Of a stretch of DNA of 64,000 nucleotides, positions 36,983 through 46,193 are shown piece by piece. The stretch's first letter is position 1; each line of letters starts with the position of its first letter. The translations under genes and the position numbers were made by a program. The stretch is taken from the NCBI RefSeq assembly GCF_000286075.1, contig NZ_AJTZ01000005.1, positions 496,001 to 560,000 on the forward strand, in the 5' to 3' direction. Origin of the DNA: Streptococcus ratti FA-1 = DSM 20564 (GTDB lineage: Bacteria > Bacillota > Bacilli > Lactobacillales > Streptococcaceae). The notes beneath the pieces were generated by a model. It had not been told where the DNA came from. It did not search any database and saw only the letters and a program-made list of their open reading frames with translations.

Positions 36983-37051
36983 ATTATGCCTAGAAAGCAT
37001 AATATCTATTATTTATAAGTATTTGTAATGAATTGTACAGAGGAGTATACT
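36983..37051 (+). promoter_or_regulatory. LysR-type palindrome and promoter of DLH operon
   Basis: ATTATGC-N7-GCATAAT (36983-37003) is a perfect interrupted palindrome with the T-N11-A pattern of LysR sites. Downstream is TTGTAA (37023-37028), 17 bases, TATACT (37046-37051). Spacing puts the palindrome about 20 bases before the -35, suited to activation. Confidence 0.7.
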
Positions 37052-37188
37052 AGGAAGAAGAAATAAATCGAATCCGCCTGCACTCCTCTGAAAATAGAGT
37101 CCTCTTCCTAGAATCTTGCGAGTGTTTGTCAGGGGTGCTCGTTTTTTGGAATGTTTAATGGTGCGATATCTAGTAAAGGAGCTATAAG
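37052..37188 (+). promoter_or_regulatory. Leader with hairpins before DLH gene
   Basis: The 5' leader contains GAAGAAG-type sequence complementary to CTTCTTCC-like CTCTTCCTAG (37103-37111) and a short hairpin ending CTCGTTTTTTGG (37137-37148) that resembles an intrinsic terminator. It may attenuate transcription. No known riboswitch was recognised. Confidence 0.35.
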
Positions 37189-38169
37189 ATGACTGAACAA
37201 CGTTTTAATCTGACACAAGAATGGGACAAAGTTTTTCCAAAAAGTGATAAGGTTAACCATCAAAAAGCAACCTTCCCCAACCACTTTGGCATTAGCTTGG
37301 CCGCTGATTTATATAGTCCTAAGGGAGTAACTGGAAAACTTCCAGCCTTAGCAGTTGCAGGACCTTTTGGGGCTGTCAAGGAGCAGTCATCAGGTCTCTA
37401 TGCTCAGGAAATGGCAGAGCGTGGTTTTGTGACTTTAGCTTTTGACCCTTCTTATACAGGGGAATCTGGCGGCTTTCCTCGCTATATGCAGTCTCCAGAT
37501 ATCAATACAGAGGACTTCCAAGCAGCAGTTGATTTCCTGTCTAACTTAGATACAGTCAATCCAGATAAAATTGGCATCATCGGTATCTGTGGTTGGGGCG
37601 GTATTGCTTTAAATACTGCGGCCATTGATCCACGAATTAAAGTGACCGTTGTTTCAACCATGTATGATATGTCGCGTATCGCTGGCAATGGTTATTTCGA
37701 TAAAGCAGATAGTGAAGACGCACGCTATCAGCAGCGCGTGCGTCTTGCTAATCAACGAACAGCAGACTTTGCCAAAGGCAGCTATGCTTTGGCTGGCGGT
37801 GTAGTTGATCCATTACCAGATGATGCACCGCAGTTTGTTAAGGATTACTATGCTTACTACAAGCAGCCTCGCGGTTACCATGCACGCAGCCTCAACTCTA
37901 ATGATGGCTGGGCGGTTCAATCCAATACTAGCTTTGCCAATGCACGTTTTCTCTACTATAGCGACGAGATTCGCAATGCTGTTCTCCTTATTCACGGTGA
38001 TGCCGCCCATTCTTACTATATGGGCAAGGACGCTTTTGCTAAGCTAAAAGGTGACAATAAGAAGATGATTACGGTTAAGGGAGCTAATCACACAGATCTC
38101 TATGACCAAAAAGATAAGATTCCATTTGCGGAGATTGAGGTCTTCATCTCCGAGCAGATAGGCAAATAG
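37189..38169 (+). CDS. Dienelactone-hydrolase-type alpha/beta hydrolase
   Basis: Cytoplasmic alpha/beta hydrolase of 326 residues. The nucleophile elbow is GICGWGG with Cys134 in place of the usual Ser, the arrangement of dienelactone hydrolases; the acid/His part is LLIHGDAAHSYY and GANHTDLYD near the C-terminus. No signal peptide. It heads an operon with a cupin and a carboxymuconolactone-decarboxylase-like protein, controlled by the divergent LysR. Substrate unknown; lactone or ester conjugates are plausible. Confidence 0.78.
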   Translation: MTEQRFNLTQEWDKVFPKSDKVNHQKATFPNHFGISLAADLYSPKGVTGKLPALAVAGPFGAVKEQSSGLYAQEMAERGFVTLAFDPSYTGESGGFPRYMQSPDINTEDFQAAVDFLSNLDTVNPDKIGIIGICGWGGIALNTAAIDPRIKVTVVSTMYDMSRIAGNGYFDKADSEDARYQQRVRLANQRTADFAKGSYALAGGVVDPLPDDAPQFVKDYYAYYKQPRGYHARSLNSNDGWAVQSNTSFANARFLYYSDEIRNAVLLIHGDAAHSYYMGKDAFAKLKGDNKKMITVKGANHTDLYDQKDKIPFAEIEVFISEQIGK

Positions 38170-38184
38170 AAAGAGGTGATTGCT

Positions 38185-38595
38185 ATGGCTAAACATGAAG
38201 AAGTGAAAAATAATCCGATCTTTGATTTTGGTGTTGATAACCCTTACGGCGCTAGTTTTACAGGTCAATCTTATTTAGCTATGCTGGCGCAGGCTCCAGA
38301 TGGTTCAGCGAGCGTTGGCAATGTGACCTTTGAACCAGGTTGCCGTAATAATTGGCATGTGCACTTGGATGGCTATCAAATCCTGCTGGTAACTGGAGGA
38401 GAAGGGCTTTATCAAGAAGAAGGAAAATCGGCACGTCATCTAAAGGCAGGTGATGTTGTTGTGACCGATAAAGGGGTTAAACACTGGCATGGGGCAGCCA
38501 AGGATGCTTGGTTCAGCCATGTGGCCATTACTGCTGGAGCCAGTGAGTTCTATGAGCCAGTGACAGATCAAGAGTACGAAGAAGCCAATCAATGA
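38185..38595 (+). CDS. Cupin domain protein
   Basis: Single-domain cupin of 136 residues. Metal-site motif 1 is NNWHVHLDGYQILLVTGGEG (two His, with acid/Gln nearby) and motif 2 is VTDKGVKHWHGA, typical of the quercetin-dioxygenase-like or TM1287-like small cupins found with CMD proteins. Role may be isomerase, dioxygenase or ligand binding. ATG 38185 has AGAGGTG; 15 bases after the hydrolase gene. Confidence 0.82.
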   Translation: MAKHEEVKNNPIFDFGVDNPYGASFTGQSYLAMLAQAPDGSASVGNVTFEPGCRNNWHVHLDGYQILLVTGGEGLYQEEGKSARHLKAGDVVVTDKGVKHWHGAAKDAWFSHVAITAGASEFYEPVTDQEYEEANQ

Positions 38596-38628
38596 AAATG
38601 AATATGAAGCTATAGGAGGTTAACGGAT

Positions 38629-38952
38629 ATGGCTAAAAAACAAACAGCAGGACGGGAACGGTTAGGAGACTTTGCTCCTAAATTTGCAGAAATCAATGAT
38701 GATGTCCTCTTTGGGGAGGTCTGGTCACGTGAAGCAGAATTATCACCTAAAATTCGCTCAATTGTAACCGTATCAGCGCTTATTACCGGCGGAAATTGGG
38801 AACAGCTCCAGCATCATCTCAAGGCTGCAAAAGCAAATGGTGTGAGCAAAGAAGAAATCTCAGAAATCATTACTCACATTGCCTTTTATGTCGGCTGGCC
38901 AAAAGCCTGGTCTGCTTTCGGAATTGCCAAGGAAATTTGGAAAAATCAATAA
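38629..38952 (+). CDS. Carboxymuconolactone decarboxylase family protein
   Basis: All-helical protein of 107 residues of the CMD family: FGEVWSREAELSPKIRSIVTVSALIT then HLKAAKANGVSKEEISEIITHIAFYVGWPKAWSAF. There is no CxxC pair, so it is of the decarboxylase/isomerase-like branch rather than the AhpD peroxidase branch. Follows the cupin with AGGAGG; the trio DLH-cupin-CMD is a recurrent cassette in bacteria whose substrate is not established. Confidence 0.85.
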   Translation: MAKKQTAGRERLGDFAPKFAEINDDVLFGEVWSREAELSPKIRSIVTVSALITGGNWEQLQHHLKAAKANGVSKEEISEIITHIAFYVGWPKAWSAFGIAKEIWKNQ

Positions 38953-39111
38953 GTCATTTACTTTAGGCCTGTTTGTCCAGACAAGCCTGAAATCAAGTTC
39001 CTGTCAGTGTTTTAAGATGATGCTGAGATATTTGCTTGATTTATTGCTTTCATGTTTGAATATCGTAATATGATATGGTAAAGTATGACTAATAATGTTA
39101 AGGAGGGTCTT

Positions 39112-40158
39112 ATGAAGACAACCGTATTTGTTAAAGCCGGTCAAGTGGCCGTTGAAACTATTGATAAACCCCAGATTATTGAGGCGGATGATGCTCTTAT
39201 CCGTGTGGTGCGCTCCTGTGTGTGCGGATCTGACCTGTGGTCTTACCGCGGTGATGATCAAAAAGAAGCGGGTTCTGGAAATACCGGTCATGAAATTATT
39301 GGCATTATTGAAGAAACAGGTTCTGAAGTCAATACAGTTAAGAAGGGTGATTTTGTCATCGCACCTTTCACGCATGGCTGCGGTCATTGTGCTGCCTGCC
39401 GTGCTGGCTTTGAAGGCGGCTGCCAAGGTCATGATGCTAACACGAACTTCAGCACTGGTTACCAAGCCGAATACGTCCGCTATGCTCATGCAGATTGGTC
39501 CTTGGTGAAGGTTCCCGGACAGCCGAGCGATTACAGTGAAGGGATGATTGCTTCGCTTTTGTCTCTTGCTGATGTTATGCCAACAGGCTATCACGCCGCT
39601 CGGGTTGCCAATGTGCAAAAAGGAGACACGGTTGCAGTTGTTGGTGACGGTGCGGTCGGACTCTGTGCGGTCATTGCAGCTAAGATGCGCGGAGCTAAGC
39701 GAATTATCATCATGAGCCGCCACAAAGACCGGCAGGAACTGGCTGTAGAATTTGGCGCGACAGATATTGTTGCAGAACGCGGCGAAGAAGGGGTTGCCAA
39801 GGTTCTGGAACTGACAAACGGAGACGGTGTAGACGCTGCGCTTGAATGCGTCGGCACACAGCTCTCGACCGAAACGGCGATTAAGATTGCCCGTCCCGGT
39901 GCTGTTGTCGGCCGTGTCGGAGTTCCGCATACGGATGACATTAACCCAGGCGATTATTTCATGAGAAATACTATTTTTGCAGGTGGTCCGGCATCTGTAA
40001 CAACTTATGATAAGAGTATTTTGCTAAAGGCTGTCCTTGATGGTGAAATCAATCCTGGCAAGGTTTTCACGCAAAGCTACAAGCTGGATGATATTGATCA
40101 GGCCTACAAGGATATGGAAGCAAGAAGAACAATCAAATCAATGATTGTCATAGATTGA
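39112..40158 (+). CDS. Zinc-dependent alcohol dehydrogenase
   Basis: Medium-chain NAD(P)-dependent dehydrogenase of 348 residues. Catalytic zinc: Cys in RSCVCGSDLW (about residue 36) and GHEIIG; structural zinc: GCGHCAACRAGFEGGC cysteine cluster; coenzyme fold VVGDGAVGLCAVIAAKMRGAKRI. ATG 39112 has AAGGAGGG; the nine-codon longer frame lacks one. Separate transcription unit with its own terminator, in the same direction as the DLH operon. Substrate could be an alcohol, aldehyde or glutathione/thiol adduct. Confidence 0.85.
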   Translation: MKTTVFVKAGQVAVETIDKPQIIEADDALIRVVRSCVCGSDLWSYRGDDQKEAGSGNTGHEIIGIIEETGSEVNTVKKGDFVIAPFTHGCGHCAACRAGFEGGCQGHDANTNFSTGYQAEYVRYAHADWSLVKVPGQPSDYSEGMIASLLSLADVMPTGYHAARVANVQKGDTVAVVGDGAVGLCAVIAAKMRGAKRIIIMSRHKDRQELAVEFGATDIVAERGEEGVAKVLELTNGDGVDAALECVGTQLSTETAIKIARPGAVVGRVGVPHTDDINPGDYFMRNTIFAGGPASVTTYDKSILLKAVLDGEINPGKVFTQSYKLDDIDQAYKDMEARRTIKSMIVID

Positions 40159-40195
40159 TAGTAACTACATAAGAATCAATTGAGAAAACTAACAG

Positions 40196-40229
40196 AGACT
40201 GAAGGCAAATGTTTGCCCAGTCTTTTTTA
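40196..40229 (+). terminator. Terminator after alcohol dehydrogenase
   Basis: AGACTGAAGGCAAA pairs with TTTGCCCAGTCT around a short loop, followed by TTTTTT. Confidence 0.85.
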
Positions 40230-40306
40230 TCTGTCTTAACCTATACCATTGAGCACAAGCTATTTAAATTTTCAAAGATTTTGCTCATTTTTTCCATAAT
40301 TAATGC

Positions 40307-40368
40307 TTATAGCCAGCCATAAAAAAATTAGATTATACAAGATGACCGAGAGATGATACTATATCAGA
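40307..40368 (+). promoter_or_regulatory. Operator/promoter copy C before AhpD-ACAD pair
   Basis: Aligned without gaps to copies A and B: TTATAGC, CCATAAAAAA, TAGATTAT, CAAG and GAGAG blocks are shared, about four fifths of bases overall. ATAA-N10-TTAT core is at 40319-40336, and the -10-like TACTAT sits at the position of TAGGAT and TAAGAT in the other copies. This suggests control by the same LysR regulator 36 kb away. Confidence 0.65.
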
Positions 40369-40394
40369 AATATAAAAAGAATAGAGGTTAATTT

Positions 40395-40946
40395 ATGTCT
40401 AAATTTACTATACATACCATCGAAACGGCACCTGAGGAAGTCAAAGAAACCCTGCGTACAGTTGAGAAGGATAACGGCGGCTATATTCCTAATCTTATCG
40501 GACTCTTGGCCAATGCACCGACAGCACTGGAAACCTATCGCACCGTTGGAGCCATTAACCGCCGTAATTCTCTGACGCCAACAGAGAGGGAGGTTGTTCA
40601 GATTACTGCAGCTGTAACTAATGGCTGTGCTTTCTGTGTAGCAGGGCATACTGCGTTTTCGATTAAGCAGATCCAAATGTCACCGGATCTTTTAGAAGCT
40701 CTGCGAAACAGTACTCCTATTGACAATGACCCTAAACTGGATACTCTAGCTAAATTCACCATTGCCGTCATTAATACTAAAGGCCGTGTCGGAGATGAAG
40801 CCTTTGCCGATTTTTTGGAGGCAGGCTATACACAGGAAAATGCTCTTGATGTTGTCCTAGGTGTCAGCTTGGCATCGCTTTGCAATTATGCCAATAATAT
40901 GGCGGATACGCCGATTAATCCAGAATTACAGCAATATGCAAAATAG
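40395..40946 (+). CDS. AhpD-like carboxymuconolactone decarboxylase family peroxidase-type protein
   Basis: Helical protein of 183 residues with the AhpD active-site pattern EREVVQITAAVTNGCAFCVAGH: redox pair Cys78-x-x-Cys81 and His85. Likely a thiol-dependent reductase or peroxidase-related enzyme. It is followed after 26 bases by an acyl-CoA-dehydrogenase-like flavoprotein gene, a pairing seen in sulfur-compound and flavin monooxygenase loci. Expression probably driven by operator copy C. Ribosome site AGAGGTTAA. Confidence 0.8.
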   Translation: MSKFTIHTIETAPEEVKETLRTVEKDNGGYIPNLIGLLANAPTALETYRTVGAINRRNSLTPTEREVVQITAAVTNGCAFCVAGHTAFSIKQIQMSPDLLEALRNSTPIDNDPKLDTLAKFTIAVINTKGRVGDEAFADFLEAGYTQENALDVVLGVSLASLCNYANNMADTPINPELQQYAK

Positions 40947-40972
40947 TTTATTATGAGAAAAGGAGGACGAAA

Positions 40973-42037
40973 ATGACTTGTTTTTCCGAAAACTTTATAA
41001 CTTGGCTGGATGCTAATGCTGATCAGCTCGACAGAGAATCCGGCGATTTGGCTGATCAGCTTCTGGAGCGAATTGCAGAAGAAGGTGTCTTTGGTCTTGC
41101 TGTACCTGAAATCTATGGTGGCCAAGGTGGCAGTAAGACAGAAGTCATTGCCTTTTTGTCGGAGCTAGCCCAGCATTCACTGACAGCAGCTTTTATATCA
41201 TGGGGTCATCGAACCTTTATTGAAAATATTCTTGCTAGTAGCAACGACTCTCTGAAAAAGTCTTGGCTGCCGGATTTATTAACAGGAAAGCTAGCAGCTG
41301 GGACGGCTTTATCAAATGCCACTAAATTTTTATCTAATATTGAAGACCTAAATGTCAGCATTATTGAAAAAGAAGGGAAGCATTATCTTAAGGGGCGATT
41401 GCCTTGGATAACAAATTTACGTTCTGATAACTTTGCAGCTGTTTTTGCAGCTCAGTTTGAAGACAATAGCAAAGAGCCGATTATTCTGGTAATCCCTTCC
41501 GGAGTGTCTGGCCTGTCGCGTTCAGATGATTTGGAGTTTGTAGCCTTACAGGGGTCTAATACGGCAGCTTTAACCTTCAATAATGTTCCTTTAGACGATG
41601 CGTGGATACTGTCCGATGACGCCAAAGGTTTTTTGGCTCAGACGCGTCCGGAGTTTTTGGGGTATCAATTCGGTCTAGCTTTTGGCCTAGCAGAGCGTTC
41701 GCTGGCCGAAGTGGCACAGAGCTTAAGCAGCAACCGTTCGGTACTTAAAGAAGAGTATGGTGAAACAAGAGCTAAACTAAGTGCTGTGCAGCGTGACCTG
41801 TTTAAAGGTTTGGAATCACAAGAGTTTATTCAAACACCTCGTCAGCTTTTTCAGCTGCGCATTGATATTGTAGATATTGTGGCTAATAGTTTGCTGTTAG
41901 AGTTACAAGCAAGCGGCGGCCGCGGTTACTTCAAAGATTCGGCTTCTGGTTTTATCCGCCGCTGGAATGAGGGGGCTTTTTTACCAATTGTCTCTCCAAG
42001 TGCTGTCCAGCTTCGGCATATTTTGGCAACTGTGTAA
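40973..42037 (+). CDS. Acyl-CoA dehydrogenase-like flavoprotein
   Basis: Protein of 354 residues with acyl-CoA dehydrogenase layout: helical N-domain (ERIAEEGVFGLAVPEIYGGQGG), beta-domain (GTALSNATKF...LKGRLPWITN) and C-terminal helices ending QASGGRGYFKDSA. The usual catalytic Glu is not obvious and streptococci lack beta-oxidation, so this is more likely of the DszC/SfnC type that uses reduced flavin to oxidise sulfur or nitrogen compounds. That functional choice is inference from operator and neighbour. Slightly shorter than the 380-400 residues usual for the family. Confidence 0.72.
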   Translation: MTCFSENFITWLDANADQLDRESGDLADQLLERIAEEGVFGLAVPEIYGGQGGSKTEVIAFLSELAQHSLTAAFISWGHRTFIENILASSNDSLKKSWLPDLLTGKLAAGTALSNATKFLSNIEDLNVSIIEKEGKHYLKGRLPWITNLRSDNFAAVFAAQFEDNSKEPIILVIPSGVSGLSRSDDLEFVALQGSNTAALTFNNVPLDDAWILSDDAKGFLAQTRPEFLGYQFGLAFGLAERSLAEVAQSLSSNRSVLKEEYGETRAKLSAVQRDLFKGLESQEFIQTPRQLFQLRIDIVDIVANSLLLELQASGGRGYFKDSASGFIRRWNEGAFLPIVSPSAVQLRHILATV

Positions 42038-42043
42038 TCAGAC

Positions 42044-42090
42044 AAAAAAGCAAGACCGAGACAAATGTGTTTCGGTCTTGCTTTTTTTGT
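42044..42090. terminator. Bidirectional terminator
   Basis: AAAAAAGCAAGACCGA (42044-42059) pairs with TCGGTCTTGCTTTTTT (42072-42087) between convergent genes. Confidence 0.93.
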
Positions 42091-42096
42091 AAAAAA

Positions 42097-42981
42097 TTAT
42101 GGTAGAGCAGGAGCAATAGTACTCATCAGAATATCAGCACTGGTGTTAGGCAGAATTCTTACACGGTTCAAGGACAAAAGCCCATTTTCAGCGCTTGCTA
42201 AACCCTCATTGGTTGTCACACCTAGCTTGTATTGATGCTTAGCCAGGCTAAGAGTAGTGTCGCTGTAGCGTCCTGCTGGGTAAGCGATGGCTACAGTGCT
42301 TTGATTGAGCTGCTCATCTAAATAAGTTTTTGATTCTGAGAGCTCCTTGGCCTGTGTTTTTTGATCCAATGTTGATAAATCCGGGTGATTAACCGTATGT
42401 GACTGAAAAGACATGCCGTTTGCTTTCATTTCCTTCATTTGTTTAACGGTCAGGTTGCCGGCTCTGCCTTCATCGGTAAATGTGGTAATCACATTGTTAG
42501 TTGCCTTAGCTTGATATTTCTTTAAAATAGGATAGGCAACAGTATAAAAATCAATCAGGCTGTCATCAAAGGTCAGCCAGATAACTTTTTTGGCGGGCAG
42601 AGTATTTTGGCTGAGAACCCGGCAAGCTTCTTCGGGACTCAAAAAATAATAGCCTTCTTCGCTCAAACGCTTGATATGGCTTTCAAAAACAGCGGGTGCA
42701 ACAATGAGATTGGCATTGGCTGCTTCGTCAGGTGTCATATCATGGATGGCATGATACATCAAAATAGGCAGCTGCACAGGCTCGTTCTGTTTGATCCACT
42801 TGACTTTTTTGGCTGCTTTTTGAACTTTATCTTGACTGACAGTGGTCACGGGAATGGCTGTTTTAGTGCTCGTTTTGCTGTTTTGTCGCATGAGTGCCCT
42901 TACAAGACCTCCTAAAACTGCAAGGCAGGCAAGAACCAATATTATATTGATAATGGTCAGCTTTTTATTTTTCTTAATCAT
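42097..42981 (-). CDS. Membrane-anchored polysaccharide deacetylase
   Basis: Extracellular NodB-type deacetylase of 294 residues. One N-terminal membrane helix (about residues 8-28) then a linker, and the NodB domain: IWLTFDDSLIDFY (catalytic and metal Asp pair), QSHTVNHPDL (metal His-x-x-x-His), AIAYPAGRYSD. Acts on cell-wall glycans, for example peptidoglycan N-acetylglucosamine or a surface polysaccharide, although the motif set is closest to the PgaB/IcaB-like branch. Transcribed divergently from hom. Confidence 0.85.
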   Translation of the reverse strand: MIKKNKKLTIINIILVLACLAVLGGLVRALMRQNSKTSTKTAIPVTTVSQDKVQKAAKKVKWIKQNEPVQLPILMYHAIHDMTPDEAANANLIVAPAVFESHIKRLSEEGYYFLSPEEACRVLSQNTLPAKKVIWLTFDDSLIDFYTVAYPILKKYQAKATNNVITTFTDEGRAGNLTVKQMKEMKANGMSFQSHTVNHPDLSTLDQKTQAKELSESKTYLDEQLNQSTVAIAYPAGRYSDTTLSLAKHQYKLGVTTNEGLASAENGLLSLNRVRILPNTSADILMSTIAPALP

Positions 42982-43087
42982 AAATTATCCTTTCAGCTAA
43001 TTATAGCATAAAGGAAAGGATAATTAGCTGTAAATTCTGCTGAAAATTTGATATAATGAAAAAAATGTTTTTTGCAAGGAGAAAGAA

Positions 43088-44374
43088 ATGTCGATAAAAA
43101 TTGGTTTGCTCGGTTTCGGGACAGTAGCAAGCGGAATTCCGTTTTTGTTAAAGGAAAATCAGGAGAAGATCAGTGCTGCGTCAAGAGACCGCTTGGAAAT
43201 TGCCAAAGTTCTGGTTAAGGATGATGAGGAAAAGAATCGTCTTTTGGCTGCTGGCAATAAGTTTAATTTTGTAACTAATGTTGATGACATTTTATCCGAC
43301 GAGACGATTGACATTGTTGTTGAGCTGATGGGGCGTATTGAGCCTGCTAAAACCTTTATTACAAAGGCACTTGAAGCTGGTAAAAACGTTGTTTCCGCTA
43401 ATAAGGATCTAATCGCCACGCACGGCAGGGAACTGATTAAACTGGCTCAAGATAAAGGAGTTGCTTTTTATTATGAAGCGGCTGTTGCCGGCGGGATTCC
43501 AATTTTGCGAACCTTAGCTAACTCATTAACTTCTGATAAAGTAACGCGTATTTTAGGTGTGCTTAATGGAACGTCTAACTTTATGATGACTAAGATGGTC
43601 GATGAGGGATGGACTTACGAAGCAGCTCTGGCAGAAGCACAGGCACTGGGTTATGCGGAAAGTGATCCGACCAATGATGTTGAAGGGATTGATGCAGCTT
43701 ACAAGGCTGTCATTTTGAGCCAGTTCGGTTTTGGAATGACCATCGATTTTGACCAAGTAGCCCATCAAGGCATCTCAAACATTACACCAGATGATGTCAG
43801 TGTTGCTCAGCAGCTGGGCTATGTGATTAAATTGGTGGGTTCCGTTGAAGAGACTGAGTCAGGTATCTTTGCTGAAGTTTCACCGACTTTCCTGCCAAAA
43901 TCACATCCGCTTGCCAGTGTTAATGATGTTATGAATGCTGTGTTTGTTGAATCTATCGGCATTGGAGAGTCTATGTATTACGGACCGGGTGCCGGTCAGA
44001 AACCCACAGCAACCTCTGTAGTAGCAGATATTATTCGCATTGCCCGCCGGATTAAAGATGGTAATGTCGGCAAACCTTTTAATGAATTTGTCCGCCATAC
44101 TCGGATTGCCCATCCGGATGACGTTAAAAGCCACTATTATTTCGCTGTTAACACAGCAGATGAAAAAGGGAAAATGCTGCGCCTAGCTGAAATCTTTAAT
44201 TCAGAAGATATTTCTTTTGAGCAGGTTCTGCAGCAAAAGGCTAATGGTGAAACTGCGCGTGTTGTGATTATCACGCACTCTCTGAGCAAAACACAGTTAG
44301 CCAATGTTACTGAAAAGCTGAAGGCTGTAGCCGACTTTGAATTAGTAAATACCTTCAAGGTGTTAGGGGAATAG
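43088..44374 (+). CDS. hom: Homoserine dehydrogenase
   Basis: Reduces aspartate semialdehyde to homoserine. 428 residues: N-terminal NAD(P) fold [13 protein letters not shown], catalytic region [14 protein letters not shown] and [28 protein letters not shown], and a C-terminal ACT-like regulatory domain (about 350-428). TATAAT at 43052-43057 gives a promoter with weak -35. One base separates it from thrB. Homoserine feeds both threonine and methionine synthesis. Confidence 0.95.
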   Translation: MSIKIGLLGFGTVASGIPFLLKENQEKISAASRDRLEIAKVLVKDDEEKNRLLAAGNKFNFVTNVDDILSDETIDIVVELMGRIEPAKTFITKALEAGKNVVSANKDLIATHGRELIKLAQDKGVAFYYEAAVAGGIPILRTLANSLTSDKVTRILGVLNGTSNFMMTKMVDEGWTYEAALAEAQALGYAESDPTNDVEGIDAAYKAVILSQFGFGMTIDFDQVAHQGISNITPDDVSVAQQLGYVIKLVGSVEETESGIFAEVSPTFLPKSHPLASVNDVMNAVFVESIGIGESMYYGPGAGQKPTATSVVADIIRIARRIKDGNVGKPFNEFVRHTRIAHPDDVKSHYYFAVNTADEKGKMLRLAEIFNSEDISFEQVLQQKANGETARVVIITHSLSKTQLANVTEKLKAVADFELVNTFKVLGE

Positions 44375-44375
44375 G

Positions 44376-45242
44376 ATGAGAATTACAGTACCTGCAACAT
44401 CGGCCAATGTCGGACCGGGTTTTGACTCTGTTGGTGTTGCTCTTTCCAAATATCTTTCTATTGATGTCTTAGAAGCAGCTGATTCCTGGGAGATTAGTCA
44501 TGATTTGGATAATATTCCAAGCGATGACAGCAATTTGCTGATTGTGACAGCCTTAAAGGTTGCTCCTCATCTTAATCCTCATCGGCTGCGGATGACCAGT
44601 AATATTCCTCTTGCAAGAGGGCTAGGCTCATCGAGCTCTGTTATTGTTGCTGGAATCGAGCTGGCCAATCAATTGGCAGACTTACAGCTGACAGCTGATG
44701 AAAAGCTCAATATTGCCACTTCCATCGAAGGCCATCCTGATAATGTGGCGCCAGCTATTTTTGGCAATCTTGTTATATCCAGCTATGTTGATGAAAAAGT
44801 TAACTATGTTGCTGGTAGCTTTCCCAAATGTTCTTTTGTGACCTTTATTCCTAATTATGAGCTAAAAACCAGCGACAGCCGCGGTGTTCTGCCTGAACAG
44901 CTGGATTATAAGGAAGCCGTTGCGGCCAGTTCCATTGCCAATGTAGCTGTTGCAGGGCTTTTGACCGGTGATTTAAAGACTGCCGGGAAAGCCATTGAAA
45001 ACGATCTTTTCCATGAACGTTTTCGCCAGTCGCTTGTTAAAGAATTTTCAGCCATTAAAGCTATCGGTGAACAAAACGGAGCTTATGCGACTTATCTTTC
45101 AGGAGCCGGTCCGACTGTTATTGTTTTGGCAGATCAGGAAAACGAGGAGGCAATCAAAGCAGCTATTGACGGTCTGGCTCTGGATGGAACAAGCTGTATT
45201 TTATCTGTTGACACTAAAGGAGTAAGGATTGAAAGAAACTAG
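44376..45242 (+). CDS. thrB: Homoserine kinase
   Basis: GHMP kinase of 288 residues making O-phosphohomoserine. Phosphate loop [19 protein letters not shown] (about residues 79-97), N-terminal [19 protein letters not shown], and GAGPTVIVL near the C-terminus. Translationally linked with hom (one-base gap); its 3' end overlaps the next gene by 14 bases. Threonine synthase is not in the window. Confidence 0.95.
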   Translation: MRITVPATSANVGPGFDSVGVALSKYLSIDVLEAADSWEISHDLDNIPSDDSNLLIVTALKVAPHLNPHRLRMTSNIPLARGLGSSSSVIVAGIELANQLADLQLTADEKLNIATSIEGHPDNVAPAIFGNLVISSYVDEKVNYVAGSFPKCSFVTFIPNYELKTSDSRGVLPEQLDYKEAVAASSIANVAVAGLLTGDLKTAGKAIENDLFHERFRQSLVKEFSAIKAIGEQNGAYATYLSGAGPTVIVLADQENEEAIKAAIDGLALDGTSCILSVDTKGVRIERN

Positions 45243-46113
45243 ACAGGGGCTTTTGTTCGGTTTAGGAGCATATGTGTTATGGGGAGTTATCTCCCTTTTT
45301 TGGAAACAATTATCAGGAGTTAACCCCTATGCTATTTTTTCCTACCGTATCCTTTGGACTTTGATAACCATGCTGCTTTATATGTTTTTATCAAGACGTC
45401 AAACTGCTTATAAAAAACAGCTAAGTGAGCTATTGGCAGACAAAAAAGCAAGAAGGAACATAATCTTAGCCAGTTTTTTAATTGCTATCAACTGGCTTTC
45501 TTATATTTATGCGGTTACTAACCAGCAGGCTACTCAGGCAAGTCTAGGCTATTATGTTATGCCTTTAGTATCTGTGCTTTTGTCGCTGATTTTTTTGCGG
45601 GAGCGGCTGGACAGATGGACCGTATGTTCTGTACTGCTGGCTGCCTTTGGAGTTGTTATTCTTATACTTAATACAGGAAGAGCTCCTTTTATAACTTTTC
45701 TGCTGGCTTTTTCTTTTGCTTTTTACGGGCTGATTAAGAAAAACATCAAGCTTTCCAGTGATACGGCCATGCTGGTAGAAGCCGCTGTGATAGCACCTTT
45801 AGCCTTGGTTTATCTCTTCTTTTTCAGTAATGAAAACCTGTTTGACTACAGTCTTTGGGAAAATATTCTGCTTGCGGCTTCTGGATTTATAACAGCTGTT
45901 CCGCTCTTGCTGTTTGCCGAAGGAGTTAAAAGAGCCCCTCTTAATCTAATCGGTTTCATTCAGTATATTAACCCTACCATGCAGCTGTTGATTGCTGTTT
46001 TGATTTTTGGCGAAGCCATTACTCTTGGGGAACTGCGCGGCTTTATTTTCATTTGGCTGGCGGTTTTCATTTTTATTACGGGACAAATCTTGATGCTAAG
46101 AAAAAGCAGATAA
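45229..46113 (+). CDS. rarD: RarD/EamA family transporter
   Basis: Ten-helix drug/metabolite transporter of 294 residues; start [22 protein letters not shown] and [23 protein letters not shown] are typical of RarD. TTG start at 45229 with AAAGGAG at good spacing, overlapping the thrB stop, which suggests coupling; a function in amino acid export would fit the operon but is not proven. Historical link to chloramphenicol is weak for this family. Confidence 0.82.
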   Translation: MKETRQGLLFGLGAYVLWGVISLFWKQLSGVNPYAIFSYRILWTLITMLLYMFLSRRQTAYKKQLSELLADKKARRNIILASFLIAINWLSYIYAVTNQQATQASLGYYVMPLVSVLLSLIFLRERLDRWTVCSVLLAAFGVVILILNTGRAPFITFLLAFSFAFYGLIKKNIKLSSDTAMLVEAAVIAPLALVYLFFFSNENLFDYSLWENILLAASGFITAVPLLLFAEGVKRAPLNLIGFIQYINPTMQLLIAVLIFGEAITLGELRGFIFIWLAVFIFITGQILMLRKSR

Positions 46114-46193
46114 AGTCTGTTAAAGATAATTTTTTATAAATTCTAAAAAGGAGGCGGCCAGCTTTTTATCTCTGGCAATAAATTGGAGAAGTA

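Noticed and set aside
39004-39930. Minus-strand open frame of 308 codons opposite the alcohol dehydrogenase
   Set aside because: Antisense to a clear zinc dehydrogenase; composition is typical of a shadow frame and no ribosome site is seen.
33172-42037. Complete aromatic ring-degradation pathway
   Set aside because: Single enzymes resemble parts of muconate and lactone routes, but ring hydroxylase and ring-cleavage dioxygenase genes are absent.
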